NCBI GenBank assembly: GCA_963971535.1
Contig: OZ020591.1
Span: 18,028,823-18,092,822, forward strand
DNA length: 64,000 bases
Source: Notolepis coatsorum
Lineage: Eukaryota; Chordata; Actinopteri; Aulopiformes; Paralepididae
Direction of reading: 5' to 3'
Positions 33,966-46,469 of this stretch are shown in pieces (position 1 is the first letter of the stretch; each line of letters starts with the position of its first letter). The translations under genes were made by a program, and so were the position numbers. Below the pieces are notes generated by a model. The model was not told the origin of the DNA. It saw only the letters and a program-made list of their open reading frames with translations, and searched no databases.

Positions 33966-35485
33966 GCGCGAGGGAACATATGCGCATGCGCGCGGGGCCG
34001 CGCGTGCGCGGGGCCGCGCGTGCCCGTGCGCGCGGCGTCATTATCCTGCGTGCCGGCTCAGTCCATATTAACAACGCACCACTGGAAGCGAGGGTCCTTA
34101 AAGTGTGGGTCCTTAAAGTGTTGCGGTCCTGAGAGTGTTGGTGCTCTCGTCCTGCAGCTGGATACTATTGCCTCACAGCGCGGCCGTCAGCGCGCGGCCC
34201 AGAGAGCGCCGCTGGCTCTGCGGCTCTGCAGCTGCATGCTTCTCCGGGAGTCCCGTTGGATAATGCCATGTAAAAAGTCGCATGCCTGACATATCGGCAT
34301 GTAACTCGAGAACCGAGGCACGGATTTTGGCGATCCAGATGGCATTCGAACGGCAACGAATAGCGCTTTATTCGGTAATTTATATGTTCGGCGAAAAATG
34401 CAGCCCCGAGCCTTCAGATGCTCGCAAAGGGCCGTGAAACTGAAACTGAAAAACAGTGAAACCCCGGACATTTCGATGAATTAATAAACCCCCCCCCGGA
34501 CGGCCCGGACAGGGCGTGAAAAGAGGACATGTCCGGGCAAAAGAGGACGTTTGGTCAGCCTACTCTACCTGTGCTTTTGTTATGTAAAAACGGTGGCCGC
34601 GGGCCGAGCTGGTACTTAGTTACAACGAATGGGAACAGCGGATTTTTGTGTGCGTGACTGCGCATACACGCGGGAACATATCCGTGCGCGATTGCGCGTA
34701 CTTCAGCCTCAGTGACCGAGGTAAAACGCCGTTATACCGCGTTATACCAGCACTGCACCACTGAATGTGACTATATGCCAAGAAACGGTAGCTCTTGTGA
34801 AGGGTGGCAATTTGAAAATAATGTATGACTGAGTGATGGAGACCATGTTTGAAGGCAAACAAAAGCAAAGCCCCCTAAGATCGCACAGCAACCAGAATAA
34901 CTGAAATACTGGCTGGTGATTTGATTAAACAGCTTTGTATAGAATAAAAGAAAATGCTCAGTGCATTTCCATAGCTGTGGATGAGTCCACTGACACCACT
35001 GAGAAGCCTATGTTCTGAAGAACCATTCATGTTCTGAAGAACTGTTCATGTTCTGAAATGTTATTGCTAAGGATTGAGAAGATTGGATCAGTTGTACTTT
35101 TTTTTGAATGCTTGAAACCCTTTTTTTGTGGAATATTTGATGCGGCCCAGCCTCACCCAGACTCTACCTCCAGCGGCCCCCAGGTAAATTGAGTTTGAGA
35201 CCCCTGGTGTACATTAATAAAACATTTTACAAATGTAAATGCACCCAATTTTAGCCAAAAGGCTCATTTCCATTGGCAGTCCCCCTGCCCCCTGGGTGGT
35301 GGTATAGTGGCGGTGGTGATGGCAGTGGAGCAGGAGGGGTGGTGGTGATGTGCGAATGAGGAGCCTGACACCTGGGAGGAATGGGGTGTTGCAGCCTTGG
35401 GGATGTTTTAAAAATATAATTTAATATATAATATAATATAATAATTTGTCCTTCACAAAAAAAAATTGTCAGCAGCCGCCACTGC

Positions 35486-35780
35486 TATGGATACTTGAGG
35501 AGATTCCAGGGGCCCAAGGGATGCTTGAGGAGGTTCCAGGGGCCCAAGGGATGCTTGAGGAGGTTCCAGGGGCCCAAGGGATGCTTGAGGAGGTTCCAGG
35601 GGCCCAAGGGATGCTTGAGGAGGTACCAGAGGCCCCATGGATGCTTGCGGAGGTGCCAGGGGCCCCAGGGATGCTTGAGGAGGTACCAGAGGCCCCAGGG
35701 ATGCTTGAGGAGGTACCAGAGGCCCCATGGATGCTTGCGGAGGTGCCAGGGGCCCAGGGATGCTTGAGGAGGTTCCAGGG
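35486..35780. repeat. 30-bp minisatellite in unit 1 (~10 copies)
   Basis: Same unit as 29628-30047. The three tandem units differ here by multiples of 30 bp. Confidence 0.92.
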
Positions 35781-35937
35781 GGATCACAAGAAATGGGGAA
35801 TATTTTAACTTCACTATTTCATTCACTAGAAGTTAGTCTAATGAGAGAATATACTGTATAAGAATGACTAAAGCTAAGAAATTAAGGGATTAAAAGGAGA
35901 TGGTTGGGTTAACTTGTGGAACTTGTATAGCAATTTT

Positions 35938-36334
35938 ATTTTTTTTATTTTGTATCTCTCTTTCTCCGATTTTTCTCTGTTTTTTCCCCGTCCCAATTTA
36001 GTCGTTGTGCCAATCACCCCCCCCCCCCCTCCCCTACCTGGTTGTTGTGCGCATGTTCTCCTACTGGTCGGTACAAGGGAACCCTGAAGTATCCGCACGC
36101 TTCCTCCGACACGTCACGTGCGGCGACAGCCAGTGGCTCTCTTCTCACCTGGCAGCGAGGGCTCTCATTGGTGAAGTGTAACGCGTGGGAGGTCACGCTG
36201 CCTTCCTCAAGTCCTGCCTCCGCTGAGCAAGCGCCCAGACCTGACCTGTAGGCGTCGCTGTCCACAACGCCAGTTTCCCACCCACGGCTTCCCTCCCCCT
36301 AACCCAGCCAAATAAGTTAGTATAGAGATCAGCC
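35938..36334 (-). mobile_element. SINE (family B), antisense, in unit 1
   Basis: It is flanked by tgtatagcaatttt (35924-35937 and 36335-36348). The body matches 24314-24768 (cgacacgtcacgtgcggcga, ctgagcaagcgcccagac). A C run lies at 36018-36029. Confidence 0.88.
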
Positions 36335-37154
36335 TGTATAGCAATTTTTGAGGGTTACAAATGTGAATAATCCTTATTTTTTTGTATTTAGTTAATTTCA
36401 TAAGAATATAGGACAGGCATATCTGCATTATGCGTCAGCCTGTACCTTTTTAGTCACTGCCCAAATCAGACTGTTGACAGTCTGGAATGATTGTGCATAC
36501 TATTATTGTTTTGTGTGTGATGGCTGAATAAAATAATCTACTACTACTATTCTGATAGATTTCAATCTCTCCACTCTTATCTCCCCACTTACAGTGTGTT
36601 GTTTAGATGCTATATTGCACTCTATTTACCTTGATTTACCAGTAACGGTAAAGGATTATGGAAAAAGAAGGGCACCTTGATTGTTGTATTAAGGTAAGAA
36701 TGAGTATTGACTATGCCTTATTGGCAATGGACTTTTTTTTTTAGCCATTATTTAGCAGGGAAAAAATCCCTTGACATTAAGGATGTCTTTTGTGAAGGAG
36801 ATCTGGCCAACATAAACCTGGGCAGCATAAAAAGTGACAGACAAAACAACACTAATTACAAAAGAGTTTTATCTCCGTGAGATAAATGTAGCTACTAGCC
36901 TAGTTTCTAGCCATTTTCAAAGATGGTCAGTAAAAGAAAAGTCGACTGCAATTCAAAGGTGAATGGACTGAAAAAATGCATTCATCCTGAGTCCCAGCAC
37001 CAAACCAATGTGACCAGTGGTGCAGTGGCAAATTGACAGTAGGTCAAACGCTCCACGCGCGTGCGCGCGCACAGTTTTTTTTGGCACAGATTTTATTTTT
37101 ATTTATTTTTTTGCCTTGAAATAGAGAAGCTGAAAAAGGTAGCAGCGTATGAAA

Positions 37155-37383
37155 CTTTTGTATCACAAACAGTACTGTATTTGCAAATCTGGTATATGTC
37201 ATAAATGTATAGATGTAGCAGTACTGTCTATCTGTATGTCGTGTATGTCATATATGTTATGATGAATTGAAAATGGGGGACCCTGATGTAAACAAGACGA
37301 AAGTCTTTCTCTGGTCTGCATCCCCTTAACAATTGTATGTATTTAGCTGTACTGTACCCATTCTGCAATCTGTTAATAAAGTT

Positions 37384-37434
<51 letters not shown>
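37155..37434 (+). mobile_element. LINE 3' tail (unit 2)
   Basis: Copy of 32924-33215 with a shorter AATC tract. Confidence 0.9.
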
Positions 37435-37734
37435 CCGCAGTGCAATACTCCAATTCAGCCATTGGGTGGGACGGTCATGTGACCCAAATCAGCCAATGGA
37501 AGCGAGCAGGCATGCGTTGTTCATGGGACGGGGTAGCACGGTGTGCAAGCTCACTGAGTATTAAAGATTTGAGCAGAAGCGCGTGCACGCACATGCATGG
37601 TTGTGCGCGCATGCGCGTGCACTCAAGACCGCGCTGCGCTCGACTCGGCTCGTCTGTTTACCTGCCTCCCGGCGCTACCTCGCATTATCATAACAATAGC
37701 CGCTAGACCGGTGTCTTCAACCACGTCTGGACTC

Positions 37735-37942
37735 TTTGTGATGTAAATATGGAATGTCCCAAGTTGCTGCTGTTTACAGAGTGTATTGTTGTCCAAAGGT
37801 GAATGATGTATGAGGACGTGTCTCACCGTTTGGAATTGACAACTGTTTTGATTTAACCCTTCATTCACCATCATTCACCTTTGGACAACAATACACTCTG
37901 TAAACAGCAGCAACTTGGGACATTCCATATTTACATCACAAA
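37735..37942. repeat. 74-bp inverted repeat hairpin (unit 2)
   Basis: The arms 37735-37808 and 37869-37942 are the copy of the unit 1 hairpin. Confidence 0.88.
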
Positions 37943-39694
37943 CTTTGGCACTGAGTAGATAATTAATTAATCTTCTCTTTATTTTTATTATTTATATTAA
38001 AACTGAATCAAACCATAAACAAGGTTGCCTGTTGGGATGTTAGATCCTAATGTGAAAAACTGATTTTATATGTCTGCACTTTATGTGCTCATTTTATGCC
38101 TGTCTTTCTTCTGTTGTGAAGCACTTTGAGCTGCAGTTTCTGTATGAAAGGCTATACAAACAAAGTGTATTATTATTATTATGTGCGCGAGGGAACATAT
38201 GCGCATGCGCGCGGGGCCGCGCGTGCGCGTGCCCGTGCGCGCGGCGTCATTATCCTGCGTGCCGGCTCAGTCCATATTAACAACGCACCACTGGAAGCGA
38301 GGGTCCTTAAAGTGTGGGTCCTTAAAGTGTTGCGGTCCTGAGAGTGTTGGTGCTCTCGTCCTGCAGCTGGATACTATTGCCTCACAGCGCGGCCGTCAGC
38401 GCGCGGCCCAGAGAGCGCCGCTGGCTCTGCGGCTCTGCAGCTGCATGCTTCTCCGGGAGTCCGGTTGGATAATGCCATGTAAAAAGTCGCATGCCTGACA
38501 TATCGGCATGTAACTCGAGAACCGAGGCACGGATTTTGGCGATCCAGATGGCATTCGAACGGCAACGAATAGCGCTTTATTCGGTAATTTATATGTTCGG
38601 CGAAAAATGCAGCCCCGAGCCTTCAGATGCTCGCAAAGGGCCGTGAAACTGAAACTGAAAAACAGTGAAACCCCGGACATTTCGATGAATTAATAAACCC
38701 CCCCCCGGACGGCCCGGACAGGGCGTGAAAAGAGGACATGTCCGGGCAAAAGAGGACGTTTGGTCAGCCTACTCTACCTGTGCTTTTGTTATGTAAAAAC
38801 GGTGGCCGCGGGCCGAGCTGGTACTTAGTTACAACGAATGGGAACAGCGGATTTTTGTGTGCGTGACTGCGCATACACGCGGGAACATATCCGTGCGCGA
38901 TTGCGCGTACTTCAGCCTCAGTGACCGAGGTAAAACGCCGTTATACCGCGTTATACCAGCACTGCACCACTGAATGTGACTATATGCCAAGAAACGGTAG
39001 CTCTTGTGAAGGGTGGCAATTTGAAAATAATGTATGACTGAGTGATGGAGACCATGTTTGAAGGCAAACAAAAGCAAAGCCCCCTAAGATCGCACAGCAA
39101 CCAGAATAACTGAAATACTGGCTGGTGATTTGATTAAACAGCTTTGTATAGAATAAAAGAAAATGCTCAGTGCATTTCCATAGCTGTGGATGAGTCCACT
39201 GACACCACTGAGAAGCCTATGTTCTGAAGAACCATTCATGTTCTGAAGAACTGTTCATGTTCTGAAATGTTATTGCTAAGGATTGAGAAGATTGGATCAG
39301 TTGTACTTTTTTTTGAATGCTTGAAACCCTTTTTTTGTGGAATATTTGATGCGGCCCAGCCTCACCCAGACTCTACCTCCAGCGGCCCCCAGGTAAATTG
39401 AGTTTGAGACCCCTGGTGTACATTAATAAAACATTTTACAAATGTAAATGCACCCAATTTTAGCCAAAAGGCTCATTTCCATTGGCAGTCCCCCTGCCCC
39501 CTGGGTGGTGGTATAGTGGCGGTGGTGATGGCAGTGGAGCAGGAGGGGTGGTGGTGATGTGCGAATGAGGAGCCTGACACCTGGGAGGAATGGGGTGTTG
39601 CAGCCTTGGGGATGTTTTAAAAATATAATTTAATATATAATATAATATAATAATTTGTCCTTCACAAAAAAAAATTGTCAGCAGCCGCCACTGC

Positions 39695-39870
39695 TATGGA
39701 TACTTGAGGAGATTCCAGGGGCCCAAGGGATGCTTGAGGAGGTTCCAGGGGCCCAAGGGATGCTTGAGGAGGTTCCAGAGGCCCCATGGATGCTTGCGGA
39801 GGTGCCAGGGGCCCCAGGGATGCTTGAGGAGGTACCAGGGGCCCCAGGGATGCTTGAGGAGGTTCCAGGG
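39695..39870. repeat. 30-bp minisatellite in unit 2 (~6 copies)
   Basis: This is the shortest of the three orthologous arrays. Confidence 0.92.
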
Positions 39871-40027
39871 GGATCACAAGAAATGGGGAATATTTTAACT
39901 TCACTATTTCATTCACTATAAGTTAGTCTAATGAGAGAATATACTGTATAAGAATGACTAAAGCTAAGAAATTAAGGGATTAAAAGGAGATGGTTGGGTT
40001 AACTTGTGGAACTTGTATAGCAATTTT

Positions 40028-40421
40028 ATTTTTTTTATTTTGTATCTCTCTTTCTCCGATTTTTCTCTGTTTTTTCCCCGTCCCAATTTAGTCGTTGTGC
40101 CAATCCCCCCCCCCCCTCCCCTACCTGGTTGTTGTGCGCATGTTCTCCTACTGGTCGGTACAAAGGAACCCTGAAGTATCCGCACGCTTCCTCCGACACG
40201 TCACGTGCGGCGACAGCCAGTGGCTCTCTTCTCACCTGGCAGCGAGGGCTCTCATTGGTGAAGTGTAACGCGTGGGAGGTCACGCTGCCTTCCTCAAGTC
40301 CTGCCTCCGCTGAGCAAGCGCCCAGACCTGACCTGTAGGCGTCGCTGTCCACAACGCCAGTTTCCCACCCACGGCTTCCCTCCCCCTAACCCAGCCAAAT
40401 AAGTTAGTATAGAGATCAGCC
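40028..40421 (-). mobile_element. SINE (family B), antisense, in unit 2
   Basis: Copy of 35938-36334 with the same flanks (40014-40027 and 40422-40435) and a shorter C run. Confidence 0.88.
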
Positions 40422-41241
40422 TGTATAGCAATTTTTGAGGGTTACAAATGTGAATAATCCTTATTTTTTTGTATTTAGTTAATTTCATAAGAATATAGGA
40501 CAGGCATATCTGCATTATGCGTCAGCCTGTACCTTTTTAGTCACTGCCCAAATCAGACTGTTGACAGTCTGGAATGATTGTGCATACTATTATTGTTTTG
40601 TGTGTGATGGCTGAATAAAATAATCTACTACTACTATTCTGATAGATTTCAATCTCTCCACTCTTATCTCCCCACTTACAGTGTGTTGTTTAGATGCTAT
40701 ATTGCACTCTATTTACCTTGATTTACCAGTAACGGTAAAGGATTATGGAAAAAGAAGGGCACCTTGATTGTTGTATTAAGGTAAGAATGAGTATTGACTA
40801 TGCCTTATTGGCAATGGACTTTTTTTTTTAGCCATTATTTAGCAGGGAAAAAATCCCTTGACATTAAGGATGTCTTTTGTGAAGGAGATCTGGCCAACAT
40901 AAACCTGGGCAGCATAAAAAGTGACAGACAAAACAACACTAATTACAAAAGAGTTTTATCTCCGTGAGATAAATGTAGCTACTAGCCTAGTTTCTAGCCA
41001 TTTTCAAAGATGGTCAGTAAAAGAAAAGTCGACTGCAATTCAAAGGTGAATGGACTGAAAAAATGCATTCATCCTGAGTCCCAGCACCAAACCAATGTGA
41101 CCAGTGGTGCAGTGGCAAATTGACAGTAGGTCAAACGCTCCACGCGCGTGCGCGCGCACAGTTTTTTTTGGCACAGATTTTATTTTTATTTATTTTTTTG
41201 CCTTGAAATAGAGAAGCTGAAAAAGGTAGCAGCGTATGAAA

Positions 41242-41470
41242 CTTTTGTATCACAAACAGTACTGTATTTGCAAATCTGGTATATGTCATAAATGTATAGA
41301 TGTAGCAGTACTGTCTATCTGTATGTCGTGTATGTCATATATGTTATGATGAATTGAAAATGGGGGACCCTGATGTAAACAAGACGAAAGTCTTTCTCTG
41401 GTCTGCATCCCCTTAACAATTGTATGTATTTAGCTGTACTGTACCCATTCTGCAATCTGTTAATAAAGTT

Positions 41471-41525
<55 letters not shown>
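41242..41525 (+). mobile_element. LINE 3' tail (unit 3)
   Basis: Copy of 32924-33215. Confidence 0.9.
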
Positions 41526-41825
41526 CCGCAGTGCAATACTCCAATTCAGCCATTGGGTGGGACGGTCATGTGACCCAAATCAGCCAATGGAAGCGAGCAG
41601 GCATGCGTTGTTCATGGGACGGGGTAGCACGGTGTGCAAGCTCACTGAGTATTAAAGATTTGAGCAGAAGCGCGTGCACGCACATGCATGGTTGTGCGCG
41701 CATGCGCGTGCACTCAAGACCGCGCTGCGCTCGACTCGGCTCGTCTGTTTACCTGCCTCCCGGCGCTACCTCGCATTATCATAACAATAGCCGCTAGACC
41801 GGTGTCTTCAACCACGTCTGGACTC

Positions 41826-42033
41826 TTTGTGATGTAAATATGGAATGTCCCAAGTTGCTGCTGTTTACAGAGTGTATTGTTGTCCAAAGGTGAATGATGT
41901 ATGAGGACGTGTCTCACCGTTTGGAATTGACAACTGTTTTGATTTAACCCTTCATTCACCATCATTCACCTTTGGACAACAATACACTCTGTAAACAGCA
42001 GCAACTTGGGACATTCCATATTTACATCACAAA
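41826..42033. repeat. 74-bp inverted repeat hairpin (unit 3)
   Basis: The arms 41826-41899 and 41960-42033 are the copy of the unit 1 hairpin. Confidence 0.88.
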
Positions 42034-43785
42034 CTTTGGCACTGAGTAGATAATTAATTAATCTTCTCTTTATTTTTATTATTTATATTAAAACTGAATC
42101 AAACCATAAACAAGGTTGCCTGTTGGGATGTTAGATCCTAATGTGAAAAACTGATTTTATATGTCTGCACTTTATGTGCTCATTTTATGCCTGTCTTTCT
42201 TCTGTTGTGAAGCACTTTGAGCTGCAGTTTCTGTATGAAAGGCTATACAAACAAAGTGTATTATTATTATTATGTGCGCGAGGGAACATATGCGCATGCG
42301 CGCGGGGCCGCGCGTGCGCGTGCCCGTGCGCGCGGCGTCATTATCCTGCGTGCCGGCTCAGTCCATATTAACAACGCACCACTGGAAGCGAGGGTCCTTA
42401 AAGTGTGGGTCCTTAAAGTGTTGCGGTCCTGAGAGTGTTGGTGCTCTCGTCCTGCAGCTGGATACTATTGCCTCACAGCGCGGCCGTCAGCGCGCGGCCC
42501 AGAGAGCGCCGCTGGCTCTGCGGCTCTGCAGCTGCATGCTTCTCCGGGAGTCCGGTTGGATAATGCCATGTAAAAAGTCGCATGCCTGACATATCGGCAT
42601 GTAACTCGAGAACCGAGGCACGGATTTTGGCGATCCAGATGGCATTCGAACGGCAACGAATAGCGCTTTATTCCGTAATTTATATGTTCGGCGAAAAATG
42701 CAGCCCCGAGCCTTCAGATGCTCGCAAAGGGCCGTGAAACTGAAACTGAAAAACAGTGAAACCCCGGACATTTCGATGAATTAATAAACCCCCCCCCGGA
42801 CGGCCCGGACAGGGCGTGAAAAGAGGACATGTCCGGGCAAAAGAGGACGTTTGGTCAGCCTACTCTACCTGTGCTTTTGTTATGTAAAAACGGTGGCCGC
42901 GGGCCGAGCTGGTACTTAGTTACAACGAATGGGAACAGCGGATTTTTGTGTGCGTGACTGCGCATACACGCGGGAACATATCCGTGCGCGATTGCGCGTA
43001 CTTCAGCCTCAGTGACCGAGGTAAAACGCCGTTATACTGCGTTATACCAGCACTGCACCACTGAATGTGACTATATGCCAAGAAACGGTAGCTCTTGTGA
43101 AGGGTGGCAATTTGAAAATAATGTATGACTGAGTGATGGAGACCATGTTTGAAGGCAAACAAAAGCAAAGCCCCCTAAGATCGCACAGCAACCAGAATAA
43201 CTGAAATACTGGCTGGTGATTTGATTAAACAGCTTTGTATAGAATAAAAGAAAATGCTCAGTGCATTTCCATAGCTGTGGATGAGTCCACTGACACCACT
43301 GAGAAGCCTATGTTCTGAAGAACCATTCATGTTCTGAAGAACTGTTCATGTTCTGAAATGTTATTGCTAAGGATTGAGAAGATTGGATCAGTTGTACTTT
43401 TTTTTGAATGCTTGAAACCCTTTTTTTGTGGAATATTTGATGCGGCCCAGCCTCACCCAGACTCTACCTCCAGCGGCCCCCAGGTAAATTGAGTTTGAGA
43501 CCCCTGGTGTACATTAATAAAACATTTTACAAATGTAAATGCACCCAATTTTAGCCAAAAGGCTCATTTCCATTGGCAGTCCCCCTGCCCCCTGGGTGGT
43601 GGTATAGTGGCGGTGGTGATGGCAGTGGAGCAGGAGGGGTGGTGGTGATGTGCGAATGAGGAGCCTGACACCTGGGAGGAATGGGGTGTTGCAGCCTTGG
43701 GGATGTTTTAAAAATATAATTTAATATATAATATAATATAATAATTTGTCCTTCACAAAAAAAAATTGTCAGCAGCCGCCACTGC

Positions 43786-44110
43786 TATGGATACTTGAGG
43801 AGATTCCAGGGGCCCAAGGGATGCTTGAGGAGGTTCCAGGGGCCCAAGGGATGCTTGAGGAGGTTCCAGGGGCCCAATGGATGCTTGAGGAGGTTCCAGG
43901 GGCCCAAGGGATGCTTGAGGAGGTTCCAGAGGCCCCATGGATGCTTGCGGAGGTGCCAGGGGCCCCAGGGATGCTTGAGGAGGTACCAGAGGCCCCAGGG
44001 ATGCTTGAGGAGGTACCAGGGGCCCAATGGATGCTTGAGGAGGTACCAGAGGCCCCAGGGATGCTTGCGGAGGTGCCAGGGGCCCAGGGATGCTTGAGGA
44101 GGTTCCAGGG
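43786..44110. repeat. 30-bp minisatellite in unit 3 (~11 copies)
   Basis: This is the longest of the three orthologous arrays. Confidence 0.92.
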
Positions 44111-44266
44111 GGATCACAAGAAATGGGGAATATTTTAACTTCACTATTTCATTCACTAGAAGTTAGTCTAATGAGAGAATATACTGTATAAGAATGACTA
44201 AAGCTAAGAAATTAAGGGATTAAAAGGAGATGGTTGGGTTAACTTGTGGAACTTGTATAGCAATTT

Positions 44267-44670
44267 AATTTTTTTTATTTTGTATCTCTCTTTCTCCGAT
44301 TTTTCTCTGTTTTTTCCCCGTCCCAATTTAGTCGTTGTGCCAATCCCCCCCCCCCCCCCCCCCCCTCCCCTACCTGGTTGTTGTGCGCATGTTCTCCTAC
44401 TGGTCGGTACAAGGGAACCCTGAAGTATCCGCACGCTTCCTCCGACACGTCACGTGCGGCGACAGCCAGTGGCTCTCTTCTCACCTGGCAGCGAGGGCTC
44501 TCATTGGTGAAGTGTAACGCGTGGGAGGTCACGCTGCCTTCCTCAAGTCCTGCCTCCGCTGAGCAAGCGCCCAGACCTGACCTGTAGGCGTCGCTGTCCA
44601 CAACGCCAGTTTCCCACCCACGGCTTCCCTCCCCCTAACCCAGCCAAATAAGTTAGTATAGAGATCAGCC
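44267..44670 (-). mobile_element. SINE (family B), antisense, in unit 3
   Basis: Copy of 35938-36334. Flanks are 44254-44266 and 44671-44683. Confidence 0.88.
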
Positions 44671-45200
44671 TGTATAGCAATTTTTGAGGGTTACAAATGT
44701 GAATAATCCTTATTTTTTTGTATTTAGTTAATTTCATAAGAATATAGGACAGGCATATCTGCATTATGCGTCAGCCTGTACCTTTTTAGTCACTGCCCAA
44801 ATCAGACTGTTGACAGTCTGGAATGATTGTGCATACTATTATTGTTTTGTGTGTGATGGCTGAATAAAATAATCTACTACTACTATTCTGATAGATTTCA
44901 ATCTCTCCACTCTTATCTCCCCACTTACAGTGTGTTGTTTAGATGCTATATTGCACTCTATTTACCTTGATTTACCAGTAACGGTAAAGGATTATGGAAA
45001 AAGAAGGGCACCTTGATTGTTGTATTAAGGTAAGAATGAGTATTGACTATGCCTTATTGGCAATGGACTTTTTTTTTTAACCATTATTTAGCAGGGAAAA
45101 AATCCCTTGACATTAAGGATGTCTTTTGTGAAGGAGATCTGGCCAACATAAACCTGGGCAGCATAAAAAGTGACAGACAAAACAACACTAATTACAAAAG

Positions 45201-45750
45201 AGAGACATACAATGACGATACCATCATCTATGTGTTTCTAAACCAGCTAGCATGGCAGCTGAGCACCTGACCCAGGTGTTAGAGCGCATCTCTATGTGTA
45301 ACTCCATACGCAAAAGGCCTATAAATGGTTTGTTTGAGGTGCAAATTAAAAATGATATAATTGCCAAAGTGAATGAGGTCATGTACCTATAGGAATCATA
45401 TTAGACAAGAACCTAAAATGTGATAAACAGGTACATTATTCATTTGGACACTCTGCCTTCTCCGTTAAAGGGGCAAACTTATAGAACTCTCTGCCTATTG
45501 GCTTAAAACTGGAGTCCAATGTCAACGTCTTCAACAGAGGACTCAAAGTACGGTTGAAATCAAAGCAGCAGTGCTCACGTGTGTAGACGCAGACTGGTTT
45601 TGTTATTTTGATCATGGACTCTTGCTCTGGTAACTATTTGTTCTGATTTGTGATTTTAATTCTGTATTATACTGTTAATTTTATTCTATCTTTTAGAAAA
45701 GCCTCAATTGACTTGTGTTGAAAAGTAGCACTCGTGCTATAAACACGCAA
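45201..45750 (+). pseudogene. Degenerate LINE C-terminus (tentative)
   Basis: Around 45458-45560 a broken frame reads AFSVKGANL, a stop, then NSLPIGLKLESNVNVF. This resembles the KGA-LWNSLP motif at the C-terminus of CR1/L2-type LINEs. Stops are frequent. The rest is unassigned. Confidence 0.4.
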
Positions 45751-45954
45751 ACAACACATCTGGTCTGTCCACTGTGACTGGTCCAATGTAGCTGTGGTGT
45801 CCATTTAAAAATAAAAAACCATTGATTCACAACATGGAGAGATTGGTATGTGTCACAATCCTAAAAGCAATATAAATAATACCTAAGAACAGAGACAATT
45901 ACCAATAGATTCATTCACCACTGAATTTACAAATTATTTAAATTCACAGACTAA

Positions 45955-46110
45955 CTCTCTAGCCGTGGCCTAGAAAGGTTAGTGAAGCGAGCTTGTGAGC
46001 GGAAAGGTTGCTGGTTCGACACCCCAGGCCCACAACCCATTGAAATACAGTGGTCTCTGCTGTAGCCTGTATCATGTGCCCAATAAAGACCCAAGTGTTC
46101 TTCAGTTCTG
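45955..46110 (+). mobile_element. tRNA-derived SINE head (tentative)
   Basis: An A-box-like gtggcctagaaaggttagtg and B-box ctggttcgacacc are spaced as in a tRNA promoter. An aataaagacc tail follows. The segment leads straight into a 39-bp minisatellite. Confidence 0.5.
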
Positions 46111-46122
46111 TGTCCTGTGACC

Positions 46123-46325
46123 CGACTGACACCCAGGGGCAAACAGTAGCCCCTCAGAGTTAGACTGACACCCAGGGGCAGACAGTAGCCCCTCAGAGTT
46201 AGACTGACACCCAGGGGCAGACAGTAGCCCCTCAGAGTTAGACTGACACCCAGGGGCAAACAGTAGTAGCCCCTCAGAGTTAGACTGACACCCAGGGGCA
46301 AACAGTAGCCCCTCAGAGTTAGACA
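46123..46325. repeat. 39-bp minisatellite, about five copies
   Basis: The unit reads actgacacccaggggcaaac followed by agtagcccctcagagttag. One copy has an extra tag. Confidence 0.9.
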
Positions 46326-46469
46326 TTATACAGTAATTTAAGCTTCCCTTTCTTACAATTCAATGAATATTTTCTGAGAACAAGCAGGTACTGTACACAT
46401 ATCAGTGCTAGTGTACTAAGGGTGGGGAGAAAGGCCCTGCAGCCAGTGTCCATCAGATTTTCTTGCTGC

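Larger units (their letters stand above)
32128..35206 (+). mobile_element. hAT element with CAGGGGTCTCAAACTC ends
   Basis: The left end CAGGGGTCTCAAACTCG and right end TGAGTTTGAGACCCCTG are flanked by gtgtacat (32120-32127 and 35207-35214). Transposase relics are visible. 32692 begins ATGGTCAGTAAAAGAAAAGT (MVSKRKVDC). Near 34965 a frame reads FHSCGWMS-type sequence with the alternative frame ISIAVDESTDTTE, a conserved hAT core motif. The interior has been replaced by a LINE tail, a hairpin and other insertions. Its left end lies outside the tandem triplication and its right end inside it. Confidence 0.85.
32634..36864. repeat. Tandem unit 1 of a 4.2-kb triplication
   Basis: The unit runs from agttttatctccgtgag inside the hAT element to the end of ...actaattacaaaag. 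It is followed directly by unit 2. Only AG is shared at the breakpoints, consistent with a microhomology-mediated direct duplication. Identity to units 2 and 3 is very high by eye. Differences are mainly repeat copy number and a few substitutions. Confidence 0.95.
36865..40951. repeat. Tandem unit 2 of the 4.2-kb triplication
   Basis: 4087 bp, the shortest unit. It lacks the hAT left end and starts at the agttttatctccg breakpoint. The hAT right end is at 39415. It differs from unit 1 by four fewer minisatellite copies, fewer AATC repeats and a missing gcggggccgc repeat near 38215. Confidence 0.95.
40952..45200. repeat. Tandem unit 3 of the 4.2-kb triplication
   Basis: 4249 bp. It ends at attacaaaag, after which single-copy sequence (agagacatacaatgacg) follows. 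It has the longest minisatellite and a longer C run in the SINE (44346-44365). Confidence 0.95.

Noticed and set aside
35446-35826. MLEEVPGAPG repeat protein and antisense LGPLEPPQAS frames
   Set aside because: The 30-bp repeat is open in several frames, its copy number differs among units, and there is no gene context.
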